NCBI RefSeq assembly: GCF_000250655.1
Contig: NC_016935.1
Coordinates: 948,001 to 1,012,000 of the forward strand
DNA: 64,000 bases
Direction: 5' to 3'
From: Paenibacillus mucilaginosus 3016
GTDB taxonomy: Bacteria; Bacillota; Bacilli; Paenibacillales; NBRC-103111
The translations under genes and the position numbers were made by a program. Positions 18,038 through 26,848 of the stretch are shown here, piece by piece; positions within the stretch are counted from its first letter, which is position 1, and each line of letters opens with the position of its first letter. The notes under the pieces are model-generated. The model was not told where the DNA came from and did no database searches. It was given only the letters and a program-made list of their open reading frames with translations.

Positions 18038-19044
18038 TTACTTCGGATGCTCCAGAAGCGACTCCCTGTCCAGAGCCCCCGGCGTCTTCTCCAGCCACTC
18101 GTTCCTGATGAGTGCTTCGGTTACATCCTCCGTATAATTTCCGGCTCCAGCAATCAGGGCGAGGAAGGCGGCGACAACATCATGCTTCATCGCCGAGCCG
18201 AGGGCCTGCCCGTAATGCGTGATCAGCGAGCCGAACAAACCCGAGATGTGGCAGAGCATGAGGCGTTCCGAGAACAAGGGGGTCTGCGAGCCTGACACAT
18301 CGCTCAGAAGGGAAGGCGGCAGCGGGAGGTCATCCCGTTCCAGCAGGCCTCCCAGCCGCTCCAGATGCTCCACGGCGGTCTGCGCTCCCTGGGTGCACAG
18401 CGACTGCAGGTCCTTGCGCTCCATGGTCTGGGCGAAGGCTGTACAGATCGCATGGATCAGGCCGGCCAGCTCCATGCCCTTGTAGACGTTGGCGATCTCC
18501 ACGCTGTGCAGCGGCCTGGTATCGCCGAACCATCCCTGCAGGAAGCTCGGCTTCTGTATTTGCTCGGGCGCTTCGGGCACGGGAATGACAGGGGGGCGAA
18601 TATATAAGCCCTTGGAAAGCATGGTATCTAGGATCTCCCCGTAGAGACGGGAAGCTGCCGACAGGCGCTCCGCACAAAAAGATCGGACATCTTGACGGAT
18701 TGAAACCGAGAGCGATTCCGCATAGAAGTGGAGCCCCAACCGTGCTCCCAGCAATAAGTAGTAAAGGAAGAAGCGTTCGCCGAAGAGGGCCGGGAGGGAG
18801 GCCGCGCAATCCGATTCCGCGAATCCGCGGGGCAGCGGAAACCCCTCCCGGTGAGCAGTGCGGTTCGCTCCTGGTTATTGGAGCGGGCGAGATTCAAGGC
18901 GAGCGCTATGCTCCGCAGCACATCGGGATCGCCGGCCTGCTGCTCGAAGACGCCAAGGACGCACTGCGACATGTCGTCGATCATATAGCCTGTCCACAGA
19001 TATCCGATTTCGGAACCGGTGAGCCGGGGCGTGGGGGTAGACAT
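18038..19044 (-). pseudogene. DUF3231 protein gene with a single-base frame disruption
   Basis: Two overlapping frames together encode one full DUF3231-like protein of about 335 residues. The first, from ATG 19044, reads LTGSEIGYLWTGYMIDDMSQ. The second carries LPRGFAESDCAASLP, then YAESLSVSIRQDVRSF and the second repeat GWFGDTRPLHSVEI. The switch falls near 18843-18852, where one base appears missing in the stretch read on the minus strand as CACCGGGAGGGG. Downstream sequence stays well conserved, so the disruption is recent, or a sequencing error. The DUF3231 role is unknown; members are common in Bacillus and Paenibacillus. The start lies 25 bases after the FAD oxidoreductase gene, probably one operon. 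Confidence 0.75.
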
Positions 19045-19068
19045 GAGCTTTTCATCTCCGCTTTCCAT

Positions 19069-20172
19069 TTATGAGGTGACACCTTGCTTCCATTTGATAT
19101 AGGGGCGCAGCAGAAAACTGATCGTCTTGAGCGGATTGAGATGTTCGTTCTCGATCAGTCTGCCGCCAAGCCGGCCGCCGAGCATCCGGACGATCCGGTC
19201 ATAATCCGAATCGCAGAGCCGCTCCATGGCCCGCCGAAGGACCAGAGAATCCTCATAGCTCTGCCGCAGCGGTGCGGTCAACTCCTCGTAATGGCCCTGA
19301 CCGGCCAAGTCGAAGGCTGCATAAACCCCGGTCAGCAGGGCGGAGAATTGGCCGAAGCCGAGATAAGGCATCAGGCTCCCGAAGCAGTTGCCGACATAGA
19401 AGGTGTTGCCGATCCGGGCGGAACGGCAGATGCCGACCGGATAGCCGGTAATCTGGAATTGATCGGTGATCCGGAGGGGCTGATTCAAGTCCCTGCAGGC
19501 TCTCTCGTAAAAGCGGTCCCAGAGAAGCTCGGGGTCCGGCGGCTCTTTGTGCGGGTCATCCGGATAAGCGATGACGATCGTCGCTTCCGTATCCGAGAGC
19601 GGGATGCAGAAGCTGTATCCGCTGGGAGCCATATCGTTATCCAACCAGGCGGAGACGGCGTAGCGGTCGAAGGTGCCCTCTACCGTGGCTCCCCGCAGGG
19701 ACACCGTGAGATCTTCTCGGAAGTTCCTAGTTTGCTTCGCATACTCGCCGTCTCCTGCAGCCATCACCACATGCGTGTAATGGCTGAGAAGCCCCTCATA
19801 CGTTTCTTCGGAGTGGAACCGGATGGGGCTTTTCACCTGACGGCTCAGCTGGGCTTCGAACGCGTTATGCTCCCTGCCGCGCACATTCGTGAACCCAAGA
19901 TGTCCTTCGAAGACCGCCTTCTCCTGGGGCGAATACAGGGTCATCTTCTGGAGATTGGCCGTGGGGTGCAGATAGATGCCGTGCTTCTCCGACAGGTAGG
20001 CGATGCAATCGCGAACCGGGCGGGTCAGCAGCGAGAAGAGAATTTCCCCGTTGACGAAGCGGTCGCCCACCCGGCTGCGCTTCTCGAAGATGGCCGGCTC
20101 GATTCCGAATTTCTCCAGAGTAATGGCACAGGCGAGCCCGGACAGCCCGGCTCCCATGATGGCGACCTTCAA
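19069..20172 (-). CDS. FAD-dependent oxidoreductase
   Basis: A 367-residue flavoprotein. It starts with the dinucleotide-binding fold KVAIMGAGLSGLACAITLEK and an acidic strand end (AIFEKRSRVGD). A second nucleotide-contact segment, YTHVVMAAGDGEYAKQT, lies near residue 165, and YVGNCFGSLMPYLGFGQFSA, the region contacting the flavin ribityl chain, lies near residue 275. The layout resembles geranylgeranyl-reductase or squalene-epoxidase-like monooxygenases. The substrate is unknown. The start is TTG 20172, supported by AAAGGATG. It is followed by the DUF3231 gene. Confidence 0.8.
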   Translation of the reverse strand: MKVAIMGAGLSGLACAITLEKFGIEPAIFEKRSRVGDRFVNGEILFSLLTRPVRDCIAYLSEKHGIYLHPTANLQKMTLYSPQEKAVFEGHLGFTNVRGREHNAFEAQLSRQVKSPIRFHSEETYEGLLSHYTHVVMAAGDGEYAKQTRNFREDLTVSLRGATVEGTFDRYAVSAWLDNDMAPSGYSFCIPLSDTEATIVIAYPDDPHKEPPDPELLWDRFYERACRDLNQPLRITDQFQITGYPVGICRSARIGNTFYVGNCFGSLMPYLGFGQFSALLTGVYAAFDLAGQGHYEELTAPLRQSYEDSLVLRRAMERLCDSDYDRIVRMLGGRLGGRLIENEHLNPLKTISFLLRPYIKWKQGVTS

Positions 20173-20270
20173 GAGGACACATCCTTTCAGAGTGGATTCC
20201 CTACAGGATAGCGTCGTTCAAAGGAGTCCTTTTTATGCAGGGGAGGGAATCGGCGCTGCCGCAGGAAACA

Positions 20271-20311
20271 GAATGAAGAGCCCTGTGCCTGAAGCACAGA
20301 GCTCTTCATTC
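20271..20311 (-). terminator. Long hairpin after the Pro-Gly-Gly repeat gene
   Basis: An 18-bp stem with one mismatch (20271-20288 with 20294-20311) stands just downstream of the repeat-protein gene. The T-run on the minus strand is poor, so strength as a terminator is uncertain. Confidence 0.65.
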
Positions 20312-20317
20312 AACCCG

Positions 20318-20857
20318 TCAATAGCAGAGGAACTGATCCACCCGGTCAATGTCGAGGCCGAAGAACACCCACGTTCCATAAGGGCCGAAGCCGTACCAGC
20401 GGAAGCCGCCGATGGAGTTGCGGCCGACCCGTGTCAGATAAATCCAGTACTGGTCGCCGTTGCGCTGCCATATGTACACATAGCGGTACAGGCACCGACG
20501 GATGTTACCGGGGTCCACGGCATACAGCGAGGGCTGCTGCTGCTGTTTCTGGGGAATGAACGACGGGGGCGGGGAAGAGGGCGCTCCTCCCGGACCACCG
20601 CCCGGTCCGCCGCCGGGGAAACCGCCGGGTCCGCCCGGGAAGCCTCCCGGAGGCCCGCCTGGGAAGCCGCCCGGAGGTCCACCAGGGAAGCCGCCCGGAG
20701 GCCCGCCAGGGAAGCCGCCCGGAGGTCCACCAGGGAAGCCGCCCGGAGGCCCACCGGGGAAGCCGCCTGGGGGTCCACCGGGGAAGCTGCCCGGTCCGCC
20801 GGGAAACCCGGGGAACAGGCTGCGGTAGGGATCGAAGTAATAGACGGGATACGTCAT
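20318..20857 (-). CDS. Pro-Gly-Gly octapeptide repeat protein
   Basis: A 179-residue protein without a signal peptide. Residues about 14-105 are low-complexity, dominated by about seven near-perfect copies of the octapeptide FPGGPPGG encoded by 24-bp tandem repeats. The C-terminal 70 residues are compact and rich in aromatics and Arg (RCLYRYVYIWQRNG, RWYGFGPYGTWVFFGLDI). Proteins with a Pro/Gly-rich head and this kind of tail occur in Bacilli; a spore or cell-surface role is a guess. Gly is not at every third position, so a collagen triple helix is not predicted. AAAAGGAGA precedes the ATG. Repeat number is likely to vary between strains. Confidence 0.75.
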   Translation of the reverse strand: MTYPVYYFDPYRSLFPGFPGGPGSFPGGPPGGFPGGPPGGFPGGPPGGFPGGPPGGFPGGPPGGFPGGPPGGFPGGPGGFPGGGPGGGPGGAPSSPPPSFIPQKQQQQPSLYAVDPGNIRRCLYRYVYIWQRNGDQYWIYLTRVGRNSIGGFRWYGFGPYGTWVFFGLDIDRVDQFLCY

Positions 20858-20963
20858 GACGGATCTCTCCTTTTGGGACGGAAGTAGGAGGCATCCACGC
20901 CATGTGAATGCCTGTGTCTCCCTACCATGATATGACCGCCGCGCCCAAAGCTGACCTACAAAA

Positions 20964-21023
20964 GAAGGAAGCTTGGTTCTAAAAGCCGTCTGGCTGACGG
21001 ACCTTTGAAGCCAAGCTTCCTTC
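20964..21023 (-). terminator. Nested terminator hairpins
   Basis: An outer 16-17-bp inverted repeat (20964-20979 with 21007-21023) encloses a smaller hairpin (CCGTC/GACGG read on the minus strand) that is followed by TTTT. It ends the gene for the 134-residue protein. Confidence 0.8.
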
Positions 21024-21050
21024 GTTGTATTCCCCCATGCTCACCTTGAA

Positions 21051-21455
21051 CTAGCGTCTGTTGCCCGCATCGATGGCTTCATTCGCGTCGTCCGGACTGT
21101 AACCGGGCAGATCGTAATCCGTGTTCCCGAGCTTCTTGAGAATGCCCATCTTCTCGATGTGTCCTTTGGTCTCCGCCGTACCGATCCGGTACAAAAGGGT
21201 GTACAGGTCCTTCATGCGGTCGTTGAACTGTTCCGTAGCCGGGTCGTGATCGGCCGATTTGTAAGGAATCGGCGCCCGGGCGAAGGTTCCGTCCTGCGTC
21301 TCTTCCGTGGACTGAAGCAGCCGGCGCAGCTCCTGATATTCTTCTTCGGAGGCTTCCACCTGATAGTCGTACGTATAGTTGCGCTGATCGGCGAGCGTCT
21401 GCTGATCTTCGATCGTCCCGGGACCTACGGAGATATAATAGATTTTCTTCGGCAT
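21051..21455 (-). CDS. Conserved-looking protein of unknown function (134 aa)
   Basis: Not recognised. The 134-residue soluble protein begins MPKKIYYISVGPGTIEDQ. It has an acidic centre (VEASEEEYQELRRLLQSTEE) and a helical segment (EQFNDRMKDLYTLLYRIG), and ends in GYSPDDANEAIDAGNRR. It has no cysteine, signal peptide or membrane segment. GGAGGCGAT upstream of the ATG supports the start. It stands alone with its own terminator. Confidence 0.7.
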   Translation of the reverse strand: MPKKIYYISVGPGTIEDQQTLADQRNYTYDYQVEASEEEYQELRRLLQSTEETQDGTFARAPIPYKSADHDPATEQFNDRMKDLYTLLYRIGTAETKGHIEKMGILKKLGNTDYDLPGYSPDDANEAIDAGNRR

Positions 21456-21546
21456 GGCAATCGCCTCCAGGGTAAGTAGTACTATTCATTAACCGGGAGG
21501 GTAAGGCCTGAACCAAGCCCCGGGGGCCGGGCCGGCCGGCAGCCGC

Positions 21547-22959
21547 TCAGATCAGGAAGATGGCCGCGGCCGTCGTCACGGCGAGGCCGACCGCCACCGG
21601 CAGCAGATTGCGCCGGGCGAGCTCGAAGGGACTGACGCCGCAGATGGCGGCGGCAGGGATCAGCGCCCAGGGGACGAGCGTGCCTCCGCCGACCCAGATG
21701 GCCGCGATCTGGCCCAGGGCCGTGAGGGTCGCCAGCCCCGTCCCGATGGCGGCGGCGAACAGCTGCGCGATCGAGCCGGCCAGCGAGATGCCGGAGAAGC
21801 CCGAGCCGTCGAGGCCGGTAATGGCGCCGACGGCCGTCAGGGTCACGGCGCCGACGGCGGGGCTGAGGGGCACAACCCCGGCCAGAGCGGTGCCGAGGTC
21901 ATTGACCAGGCCGTGCGAGCCGGAGGGCAGCACTTTGCCGTAGAGCTCCGTGAAGGCCGAATCGCCGAGGTAGAAGAAGGCGGCGATCGGAATGACGGGC
22001 GCGAAGACGCGGAAGCCGAACAGCAGGCCTCCCGTCAGGTAGGAGGTCGCCTGTTCGAGCCCCCGGCCGCGGTGGGCGCAGAGCGAGATGAGCAGCATAG
22101 CGAGCAGGGCGGTGCCGCCGATCAGCGCGGTTGCATCGCCGCCCTGCAGATCGAGCGCGATCATCACGGCTACATCGGCTGCGAAGAGCAGCGGCAGCAG
22201 CAGGGCGAAGGCGCGCCGTGCGGCCGGGCTCAAGCGGGAGGGCGCCGAGGGCGGCGTCAGCTCGGCGGCTGCGGAGGCATCCGCTGCGAAGGGCGTGCTG
22301 CCGGTGCCCAGCCGGCCGAGCCGCATGTCGCGGCGGAGCAGCCAGAACGCCGTCAGCGTGGTCACCGCGCCCATGATGAGCACGAGCGGCACGCTGGCCT
22401 GCACGACTTCGGCGACGGGGAGGCCTGCGGCGTCCGCCGTCAGCTTGGGGGCGCCCTGGATGACGAAGTCGCCGGAGAGGGCGATGCCGTGGCCGAACAG
22501 GTTCATGGCCACGGCGGCTCCGATGGCCGGCAGGCCGACCCGCTGGGCCGCCGGGAGCAGGACAGCTCCGAGCAGGGCGACCGCCGGCGAAGGCCAGAAG
22601 AAGAAGGAGATGGCCATCATGACGAGGCCGATGACCCAGAAGGCCAGGCCGGGGGTGCGGATCAGCCGGGCGAAGGGCCGGATCATCACTTCATTGATCC
22701 CGGTGGATGTCATCGAGCGGCTGAGCGAAACGACGATGGAAATGATGAGGATGGTGCCAAGCAGTTCCCGGATGGCATAGATGAAGGAGGAGAATACGCC
22801 GCTGACCGAAGCGGGCAGGGAGTGGGTGGCGAGCAGCCCGAGAGTCAGGATGCCGGCCGTGCAGAGGATGGTCGTATCCCTGCGCATCGCCATGAAGCCG
22901 ATCATCGCAAGAATCAGAAGCAGGTAAGCCCAGTGCAGGGAAACCAGGGTAATGTCCAT
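21547..22959 (-). CDS. Polytopic membrane transporter (ion-transporter superfamily-like)
   Basis: A 470-residue protein with about 12 hydrophobic segments in two halves. A charged loop (about residues 250-275, RRDMRLGRLGTGS) separates them. Repeated small-residue motifs such as SFFFWPSPAVALLGAVLLPA and NLFGHGIALSGDFVIQGAPK resemble re-entrant loops of the CitM/GntP/ArsB type. The exact family and substrate are not recognised. The start MDITLVSL is chosen because GGAGG lies upstream (TAACGGAGGTAGACGGTTT); more than 100 upstream codons in the open frame lack hydrophobic or domain character. Confidence 0.65.
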   Translation of the reverse strand: MDITLVSLHWAYLLLILAMIGFMAMRRDTTILCTAGILTLGLLATHSLPASVSGVFSSFIYAIRELLGTILIISIVVSLSRSMTSTGINEVMIRPFARLIRTPGLAFWVIGLVMMAISFFFWPSPAVALLGAVLLPAAQRVGLPAIGAAVAMNLFGHGIALSGDFVIQGAPKLTADAAGLPVAEVVQASVPLVLIMGAVTTLTAFWLLRRDMRLGRLGTGSTPFAADASAAAELTPPSAPSRLSPAARRAFALLLPLLFAADVAVMIALDLQGGDATALIGGTALLAMLLISLCAHRGRGLEQATSYLTGGLLFGFRVFAPVIPIAAFFYLGDSAFTELYGKVLPSGSHGLVNDLGTALAGVVPLSPAVGAVTLTAVGAITGLDGSGFSGISLAGSIAQLFAAAIGTGLATLTALGQIAAIWVGGGTLVPWALIPAAAICGVSPFELARRNLLPVAVGLAVTTAAAIFLI

Positions 22960-23176
22960 AAACCGTCTACCTCCGTTAGATGCCGGGCCCGAAAGCGCGG
23001 GGGAACCGCTTCTGCCGGTCATCGCTGTCGCGATAGTCATCCGCCTATCGTGGTGCCTACAGCTTATGCACCGGCCGGCAGGGAGGTGAGAACATGCTGT
23101 CAGGAATAACGTACAGGTTGTCCGGCCGCGGAGCCGCATGAGATAAACGCTTCGCGAGATATCCATTCTTATATTC

Positions 23177-23218
23177 AAAAAGCAGCGGCCCCCTTTCCAG
23201 GAGGCCGCTGCTTTTTTG
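23177..23218 (-). terminator. Bidirectional terminator
   Basis: AAAAAGCAGCGGCC pairs with GGCCGCTGCTTTTT around a 12-base loop, giving T-runs in both directions. On the minus strand it ends the HAD phosphatase gene. Confidence 0.9.
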
Positions 23219-23224
23219 GGGGTT

Positions 23225-24028
23225 TCAGGATACGGTCTGGAGAATGTACTTCTCCACAACATGCTTCACGCCTTCTTCATTATTGCCGTACGTCACATAG
23301 TCGGCAATGTCCTTGAGTGATTCCACTGCGTTGCCCATGGCTACGCCGAGTCCGGCGACCTCGAGCATTTCGCGGTCGTTCCAGCTGTCCCCGATGGCAA
23401 TGGCGCCCGAGAGCTCAAGGCCGAAGTGCTCCGCGAGATAGGTGAGCGCATGGCCCTTGGTGCCCTCCGGATGCATGATCTCCAGGAAGTGCGGCTTGGA
23501 CTTCGTAATATGTACCGCAGCGCCGAGCAGGGAACGCAGCTCCAGGGCCACTTCATCCAGGCGGGCCGGATCATCGATCAGGAGCAGCTTGGTGGAAGGC
23601 TTTGACGCCAGCTCCCGGAAGTCCGGATGGACGGTGTATGGAATATTGGACAGCTGGGCATAAGCCCTCGCTTTATCGTTGTCTTCCTTGACGTAGAGTA
23701 CGTCATCCAGATACGTCTGCAGATGCAGACCGTTCGCTTCGCAGTAGTCGAAGATCTGCTTGGCGGCGTCCTCCGGTACCGTGCGCTCGTAGAGCACCCG
23801 GCCGTCGATCGCATTTTTGACCAGGGCGCCCTGGTAGGTGATGATCGGCACATTCAGCCCGAGCTGGTCCGCCAGCTGCTTCGCGGAAGCGTACATGCGG
23901 CCCGTCGCGAGGGTCACTTTCACCCCCTGCGCCACGGCAGCGGCAAGCGCCTGCTTCGTTCCCTCGGTAATTTCTTTCTCATCCGTAATCAGGGTGTCGT
24001 CGATATCGATTGCCAGCATGGTATACAT
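23225..24028 (-). CDS. HAD-superfamily Cof-type phosphatase
   Basis: A 267-residue cytosolic hydrolase. Motif I is LAIDIDDTLI (nucleophile and acid/base Asp), motif II is VTLATGRM, a conserved Lys is in the cap-following region (GTKGHALTYL), and motif III is AIAIGDSWNDREMLEVAG. The large C2-type cap between motifs II and III defines the Cof/YidA group, which dephosphorylates sugar phosphates or flavin-type metabolites. ATG 24028 follows GGAGTGAGACTAGAGAA; ATG 24019 is possible. It is divergent from the second GGDEF-EAL gene. Confidence 0.88.
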   Translation of the reverse strand: MYTMLAIDIDDTLITDEKEITEGTKQALAAAVAQGVKVTLATGRMYASAKQLADQLGLNVPIITYQGALVKNAIDGRVLYERTVPEDAAKQIFDYCEANGLHLQTYLDDVLYVKEDNDKARAYAQLSNIPYTVHPDFRELASKPSTKLLLIDDPARLDEVALELRSLLGAAVHITKSKPHFLEIMHPEGTKGHALTYLAEHFGLELSGAIAIGDSWNDREMLEVAGLGVAMGNAVESLKDIADYVTYGNNEEGVKHVVEKYILQTVS

Positions 24029-24232
24029 TTCTCTAGTCTCACTCCGTTTCTTCCACATTGCCCCCATTATACCTTAGAGCTTCCCTTATTTGTAACTAAA
24101 AAAAATCGGATGTCCAGCCGATGAAGGGGTATGGAGGCGGCTTCACGGCCGGATGGAAAGCGCCCTATCCCATAAAGCTTCCATGCTTTTTCTCTTACAT
24201 CTGCTGCGGTGCCTACATGACGGAGAGGCTGG

Positions 24233-26581
24233 ATGAATATGAAATCATTACAATCTTGGACGCATATCCGTTGGGCGTACCTCCTGACGTTTCTTTACAT
24301 AGCCGGTCTATGGGGAATGCTTCTTGGTGCGGATGCCGGTGAGGGGATAATCTCCCTGGCGGAGCTGCTGTCCCCCCTGGCGGCGACCCTGCTTGGACTC
24401 CGGGCGGTCTTCGGCCAGCGGGGGCTGCTCCGCATCTTCTGGAGCTTGATTACCCTGGGAGCTTGCTTCTATACGGCTGCCCAGTCCATCTGGTGCTATT
24501 ACCATATCGAGGGCGGGGAGATGCCCGTTCTGGCGGCCGGGATGGCCGACGTTCTCTGGAACCTGCAGACCGCCTTCTTTGTCTGTGCCCTGTTCTATGT
24601 GATGTACAAGCAGGTCAGTGCCGTCCGTGGCATGCGGTTTCTTTTTGATATTGCGATTGTGGTCCTGTTCCTCTGTACACTGGCCTGGGAATTCATTATT
24701 TCTCCGAATCTGACAAAGCTGGTGGCGGAGCCGGACTGGATTCTGGTGATGAGCGGTGTACTGTATCCGGCCAGCGATCTGGGGCTGGTCCTCGGTCTGC
24801 TCATGCTGCATTATCAGCAGCAGAGCGTGCTGTCTCCGCAGGTCATGCGGTCTCTGACCGTGGGCTTCGCCTCCTTTGTGATAGGGGATATCCTGTACTT
24901 TTTTGATATTCTGGCCGGCACCTATGCGGTGGGGAGCTGGTATGATCCGTTCTGGAACATCGGGCTCCTGCTCTCCGGGATCGCGGCTCTGCATTCTCAG
25001 CGGGAGAAAGGGGACAGGGATACGGGGCAGCTCCTGTATGAGGATGGCGGCTGGGAGGCGAAAAACAAGCGTCTCCGCTATTTCGTCCCCTACCTGTCGC
25101 TGCTCCTGCTCTGCTTCCTGATGCTGCAGCGGCTGAGTGAAGTGGATGGCATTGTGATTGGCACGATCCTGATGATCCTGCTGATTCTCGTGCGCCAGCT
25201 GTCGATTCTCTTCGAGAACGAAGACCTGGTACGGCGGCTTAAGCATATGCTGCACAGCAGTGAGTATCAGGCGATGCATGATGAGCTGTCGGGTCTCCCG
25301 AACAAGCGGATGTTCGAGCGCAGCTTGTCGGCGGCGGTAGAAGAAGCTGCAGGGGACGGCAAGAAGCTGGCTGTGCTGTTCATGGACCTCGACCGCTTCA
25401 AATACATCAACGACTCGCTGGGCCATGCGGTCGGCGATGAACTGATCCGGCAGGTGGCCCGCCGTCTTGCGGCCATCGTGGAGGGCCGAGGCCTGGTGGC
25501 GCGGCTCGGCGGGGATGAATTCACCATCCTGCTGACCGGCTGGAGAGAGAAGCGGGAGCTGGAAAGCTTGTCCGCCCGGCTTCTCCAGGAGATCGCAAAG
25601 CCTTACAAGATCGAGCTCCATGAGATTCTGACGACGACCAGTATCGGGATTGCCCTGTATCCGTCGGATGGGGGTGACGGGGCCGAGCTCATGAAGCACG
25701 CCGATGCCGCTATGTATAAAGCGAAGGAGAAGGGCAAGGGCAGGGCCCAATTCTACGAGCCGGTCTTGAGCGGCGAGATTCTGAAGCGCATGGCGATGGA
25801 GCATGCGCTGCGGCAGGCCCTTCCGCGCGGGGAGCTGTATCTGGTTTATCAGCCGCAGGTATGCACCAAGTCGGAGGAGATTATGGGGGTCGAGGCGCTG
25901 CTGCGGTGGAAGCTGGAGGATGGGCGGCCCGTCTCCCCGGCCGACTTCATCCCGCTGGCGGAAGAGACGGGACTCATCGTCTCGATCGGGGAATGGGTGC
26001 TCCGGACGGCCTGCAGACAGGCGGCGGATTGGGAGCGGAGAGGGCTGCCCCTGTTCAAAGTGGCGGTGAACGTCTCTCCGAAGCAGCTTGTGCAGAACCG
26101 GTTCGTGCAGCGCGTGGCCGCCATCCTGGAGGAGACGGGCGTACAGCCTGAACGGCTGGTTGTCGAGATTACCGAGGGCATTGCGCTGCTGAACACAGCC
26201 GAAACGATCGAAACGCTCCAGGGGCTCAAGAAGCTCGGGATCGAGATCTCCATGGACGACTTCGGCACGGGATACTCATCGCTTGGCTACCTGCGGACCT
26301 TCCAGGTCGATTCGCTGAAGATCGCGCAGTCCTTCATCTCCCGGATTACCGTCGGGGCCGAGCATGAGGGGATTGTCCGGGCGATCATGGCCATGGCAGA
26401 CAGCCTGCAGCTGGAGGTCATTGTTGAAGGGGTGGAGACGGAGCAGCAGCTGCAGCTGCTGAAGGGCATCGCTGAGTGTCTGGTGCAGGGCTATTATTAC
26501 TACAAGCCGCTGCCTCCGGAGGAAGTGACGGCGGTTCTCGAGAAGCAGGCAGGCCGGAGGGCATCGCAGCGTCATTCATAG
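24233..26581 (+). CDS. Membrane GGDEF-EAL protein with an altered EAL site
   Basis: A 782-residue protein. About nine hydrophobic segments (residues 12-335) form a sensory membrane domain, followed by GGDEF (motif about 426-430, intact, in ARLGGDEFTILL) and EAL (EAL about 554-556). Most EAL signatures are intact: NVSPKQL, EITEG, MDDFGTGYSSLGY, EGVETEQQ and QGYYYY. However, the usual LKID is LKIA, with Ala at about 698 in place of a conserved Asp. The enzyme may therefore act mainly as a cyclase or c-di-GMP binder. There is no PAS domain, unlike the paralogue near the left edge. GGAGAGGCTGG precedes ATG 24233. Confidence 0.9.
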   Translation: MNMKSLQSWTHIRWAYLLTFLYIAGLWGMLLGADAGEGIISLAELLSPLAATLLGLRAVFGQRGLLRIFWSLITLGACFYTAAQSIWCYYHIEGGEMPVLAAGMADVLWNLQTAFFVCALFYVMYKQVSAVRGMRFLFDIAIVVLFLCTLAWEFIISPNLTKLVAEPDWILVMSGVLYPASDLGLVLGLLMLHYQQQSVLSPQVMRSLTVGFASFVIGDILYFFDILAGTYAVGSWYDPFWNIGLLLSGIAALHSQREKGDRDTGQLLYEDGGWEAKNKRLRYFVPYLSLLLLCFLMLQRLSEVDGIVIGTILMILLILVRQLSILFENEDLVRRLKHMLHSSEYQAMHDELSGLPNKRMFERSLSAAVEEAAGDGKKLAVLFMDLDRFKYINDSLGHAVGDELIRQVARRLAAIVEGRGLVARLGGDEFTILLTGWREKRELESLSARLLQEIAKPYKIELHEILTTTSIGIALYPSDGGDGAELMKHADAAMYKAKEKGKGRAQFYEPVLSGEILKRMAMEHALRQALPRGELYLVYQPQVCTKSEEIMGVEALLRWKLEDGRPVSPADFIPLAEETGLIVSIGEWVLRTACRQAADWERRGLPLFKVAVNVSPKQLVQNRFVQRVAAILEETGVQPERLVVEITEGIALLNTAETIETLQGLKKLGIEISMDDFGTGYSSLGYLRTFQVDSLKIAQSFISRITVGAEHEGIVRAIMAMADSLQLEVIVEGVETEQQLQLLKGIAECLVQGYYYYKPLPPEEVTAVLEKQAGRRASQRHS

Positions 26582-26597
26582 GACAGCTGCTGGAGCG

Positions 26598-26629
26598 GCA
26601 GGTTCGGGGATTCCCGGGCCTGCTTTTTT
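26598..26629 (+). terminator. Rho-independent terminator
   Basis: GCAGG and flanking G/C bases pair across a short loop (GCAGGTTCGGG with CCCGGGCCTGC), followed by six T. It separates the GGDEF-EAL gene from the HD-GYP gene. Confidence 0.85.
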
Positions 26630-26676
26630 GCTGGTAAGGCTGGTGAGTGCAGGCGGTATATCCTTGGTGCTACTTA

Positions 26677-26711
26677 CCATACAAAAGGTCTATAGTCCTA
26701 GGACGTATGGT
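26677..26711. repeat. Inverted repeat upstream of the HD-GYP gene
   Basis: ACCATAC (26677-26683) and GTATGGT (26705-26711) flank a smaller palindrome TCCTAGGA. They lie immediately left of the 27-bp tandem duplication and may be part of an operator. Confidence 0.45.
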
Positions 26712-26714
26712 GTG

Positions 26715-26768
26715 GTATAGTGGTTGTAATATGGAATATACGTATAGTGGTTGTAATATGGAATATAC
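26715..26768. repeat. Perfect 27-bp tandem duplication
   Basis: The 27 bases from 26715 to 26741 are repeated without change at 26742-26768; each begins GTATAGTGGTTGTAATATGG and ends AATATAC. The array lies about 80 bases upstream of the HD-GYP start and contains TATAGT and TGTAAT, which could act as alternative -10 boxes. Confidence 0.85.
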
Positions 26769-26848
26769 ATAGTGATCCTTAATTGATATTGCTTCTGATC
26801 TTCATCTCCATCATTCTCAATTTTGATTCATATGCGGGGGAAACATGC

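Noticed and set aside
20502-20828. Plus-strand Pro/Gly-rich frame (collagen-like)
   Set aside because: It is the shadow of the FPGGPPGG repeat gene on the minus strand, which has the ribosome site and the compact C-terminal domain; the repeat reads as Pro/Gly on both strands.
22960-23262. About 100 extra N-terminal residues for the membrane transporter
   Set aside because: The extension is Arg/Cys/Ser-rich without hydrophobic pattern, overlaps the downstream terminator region, and GGAGG marks the shorter start.
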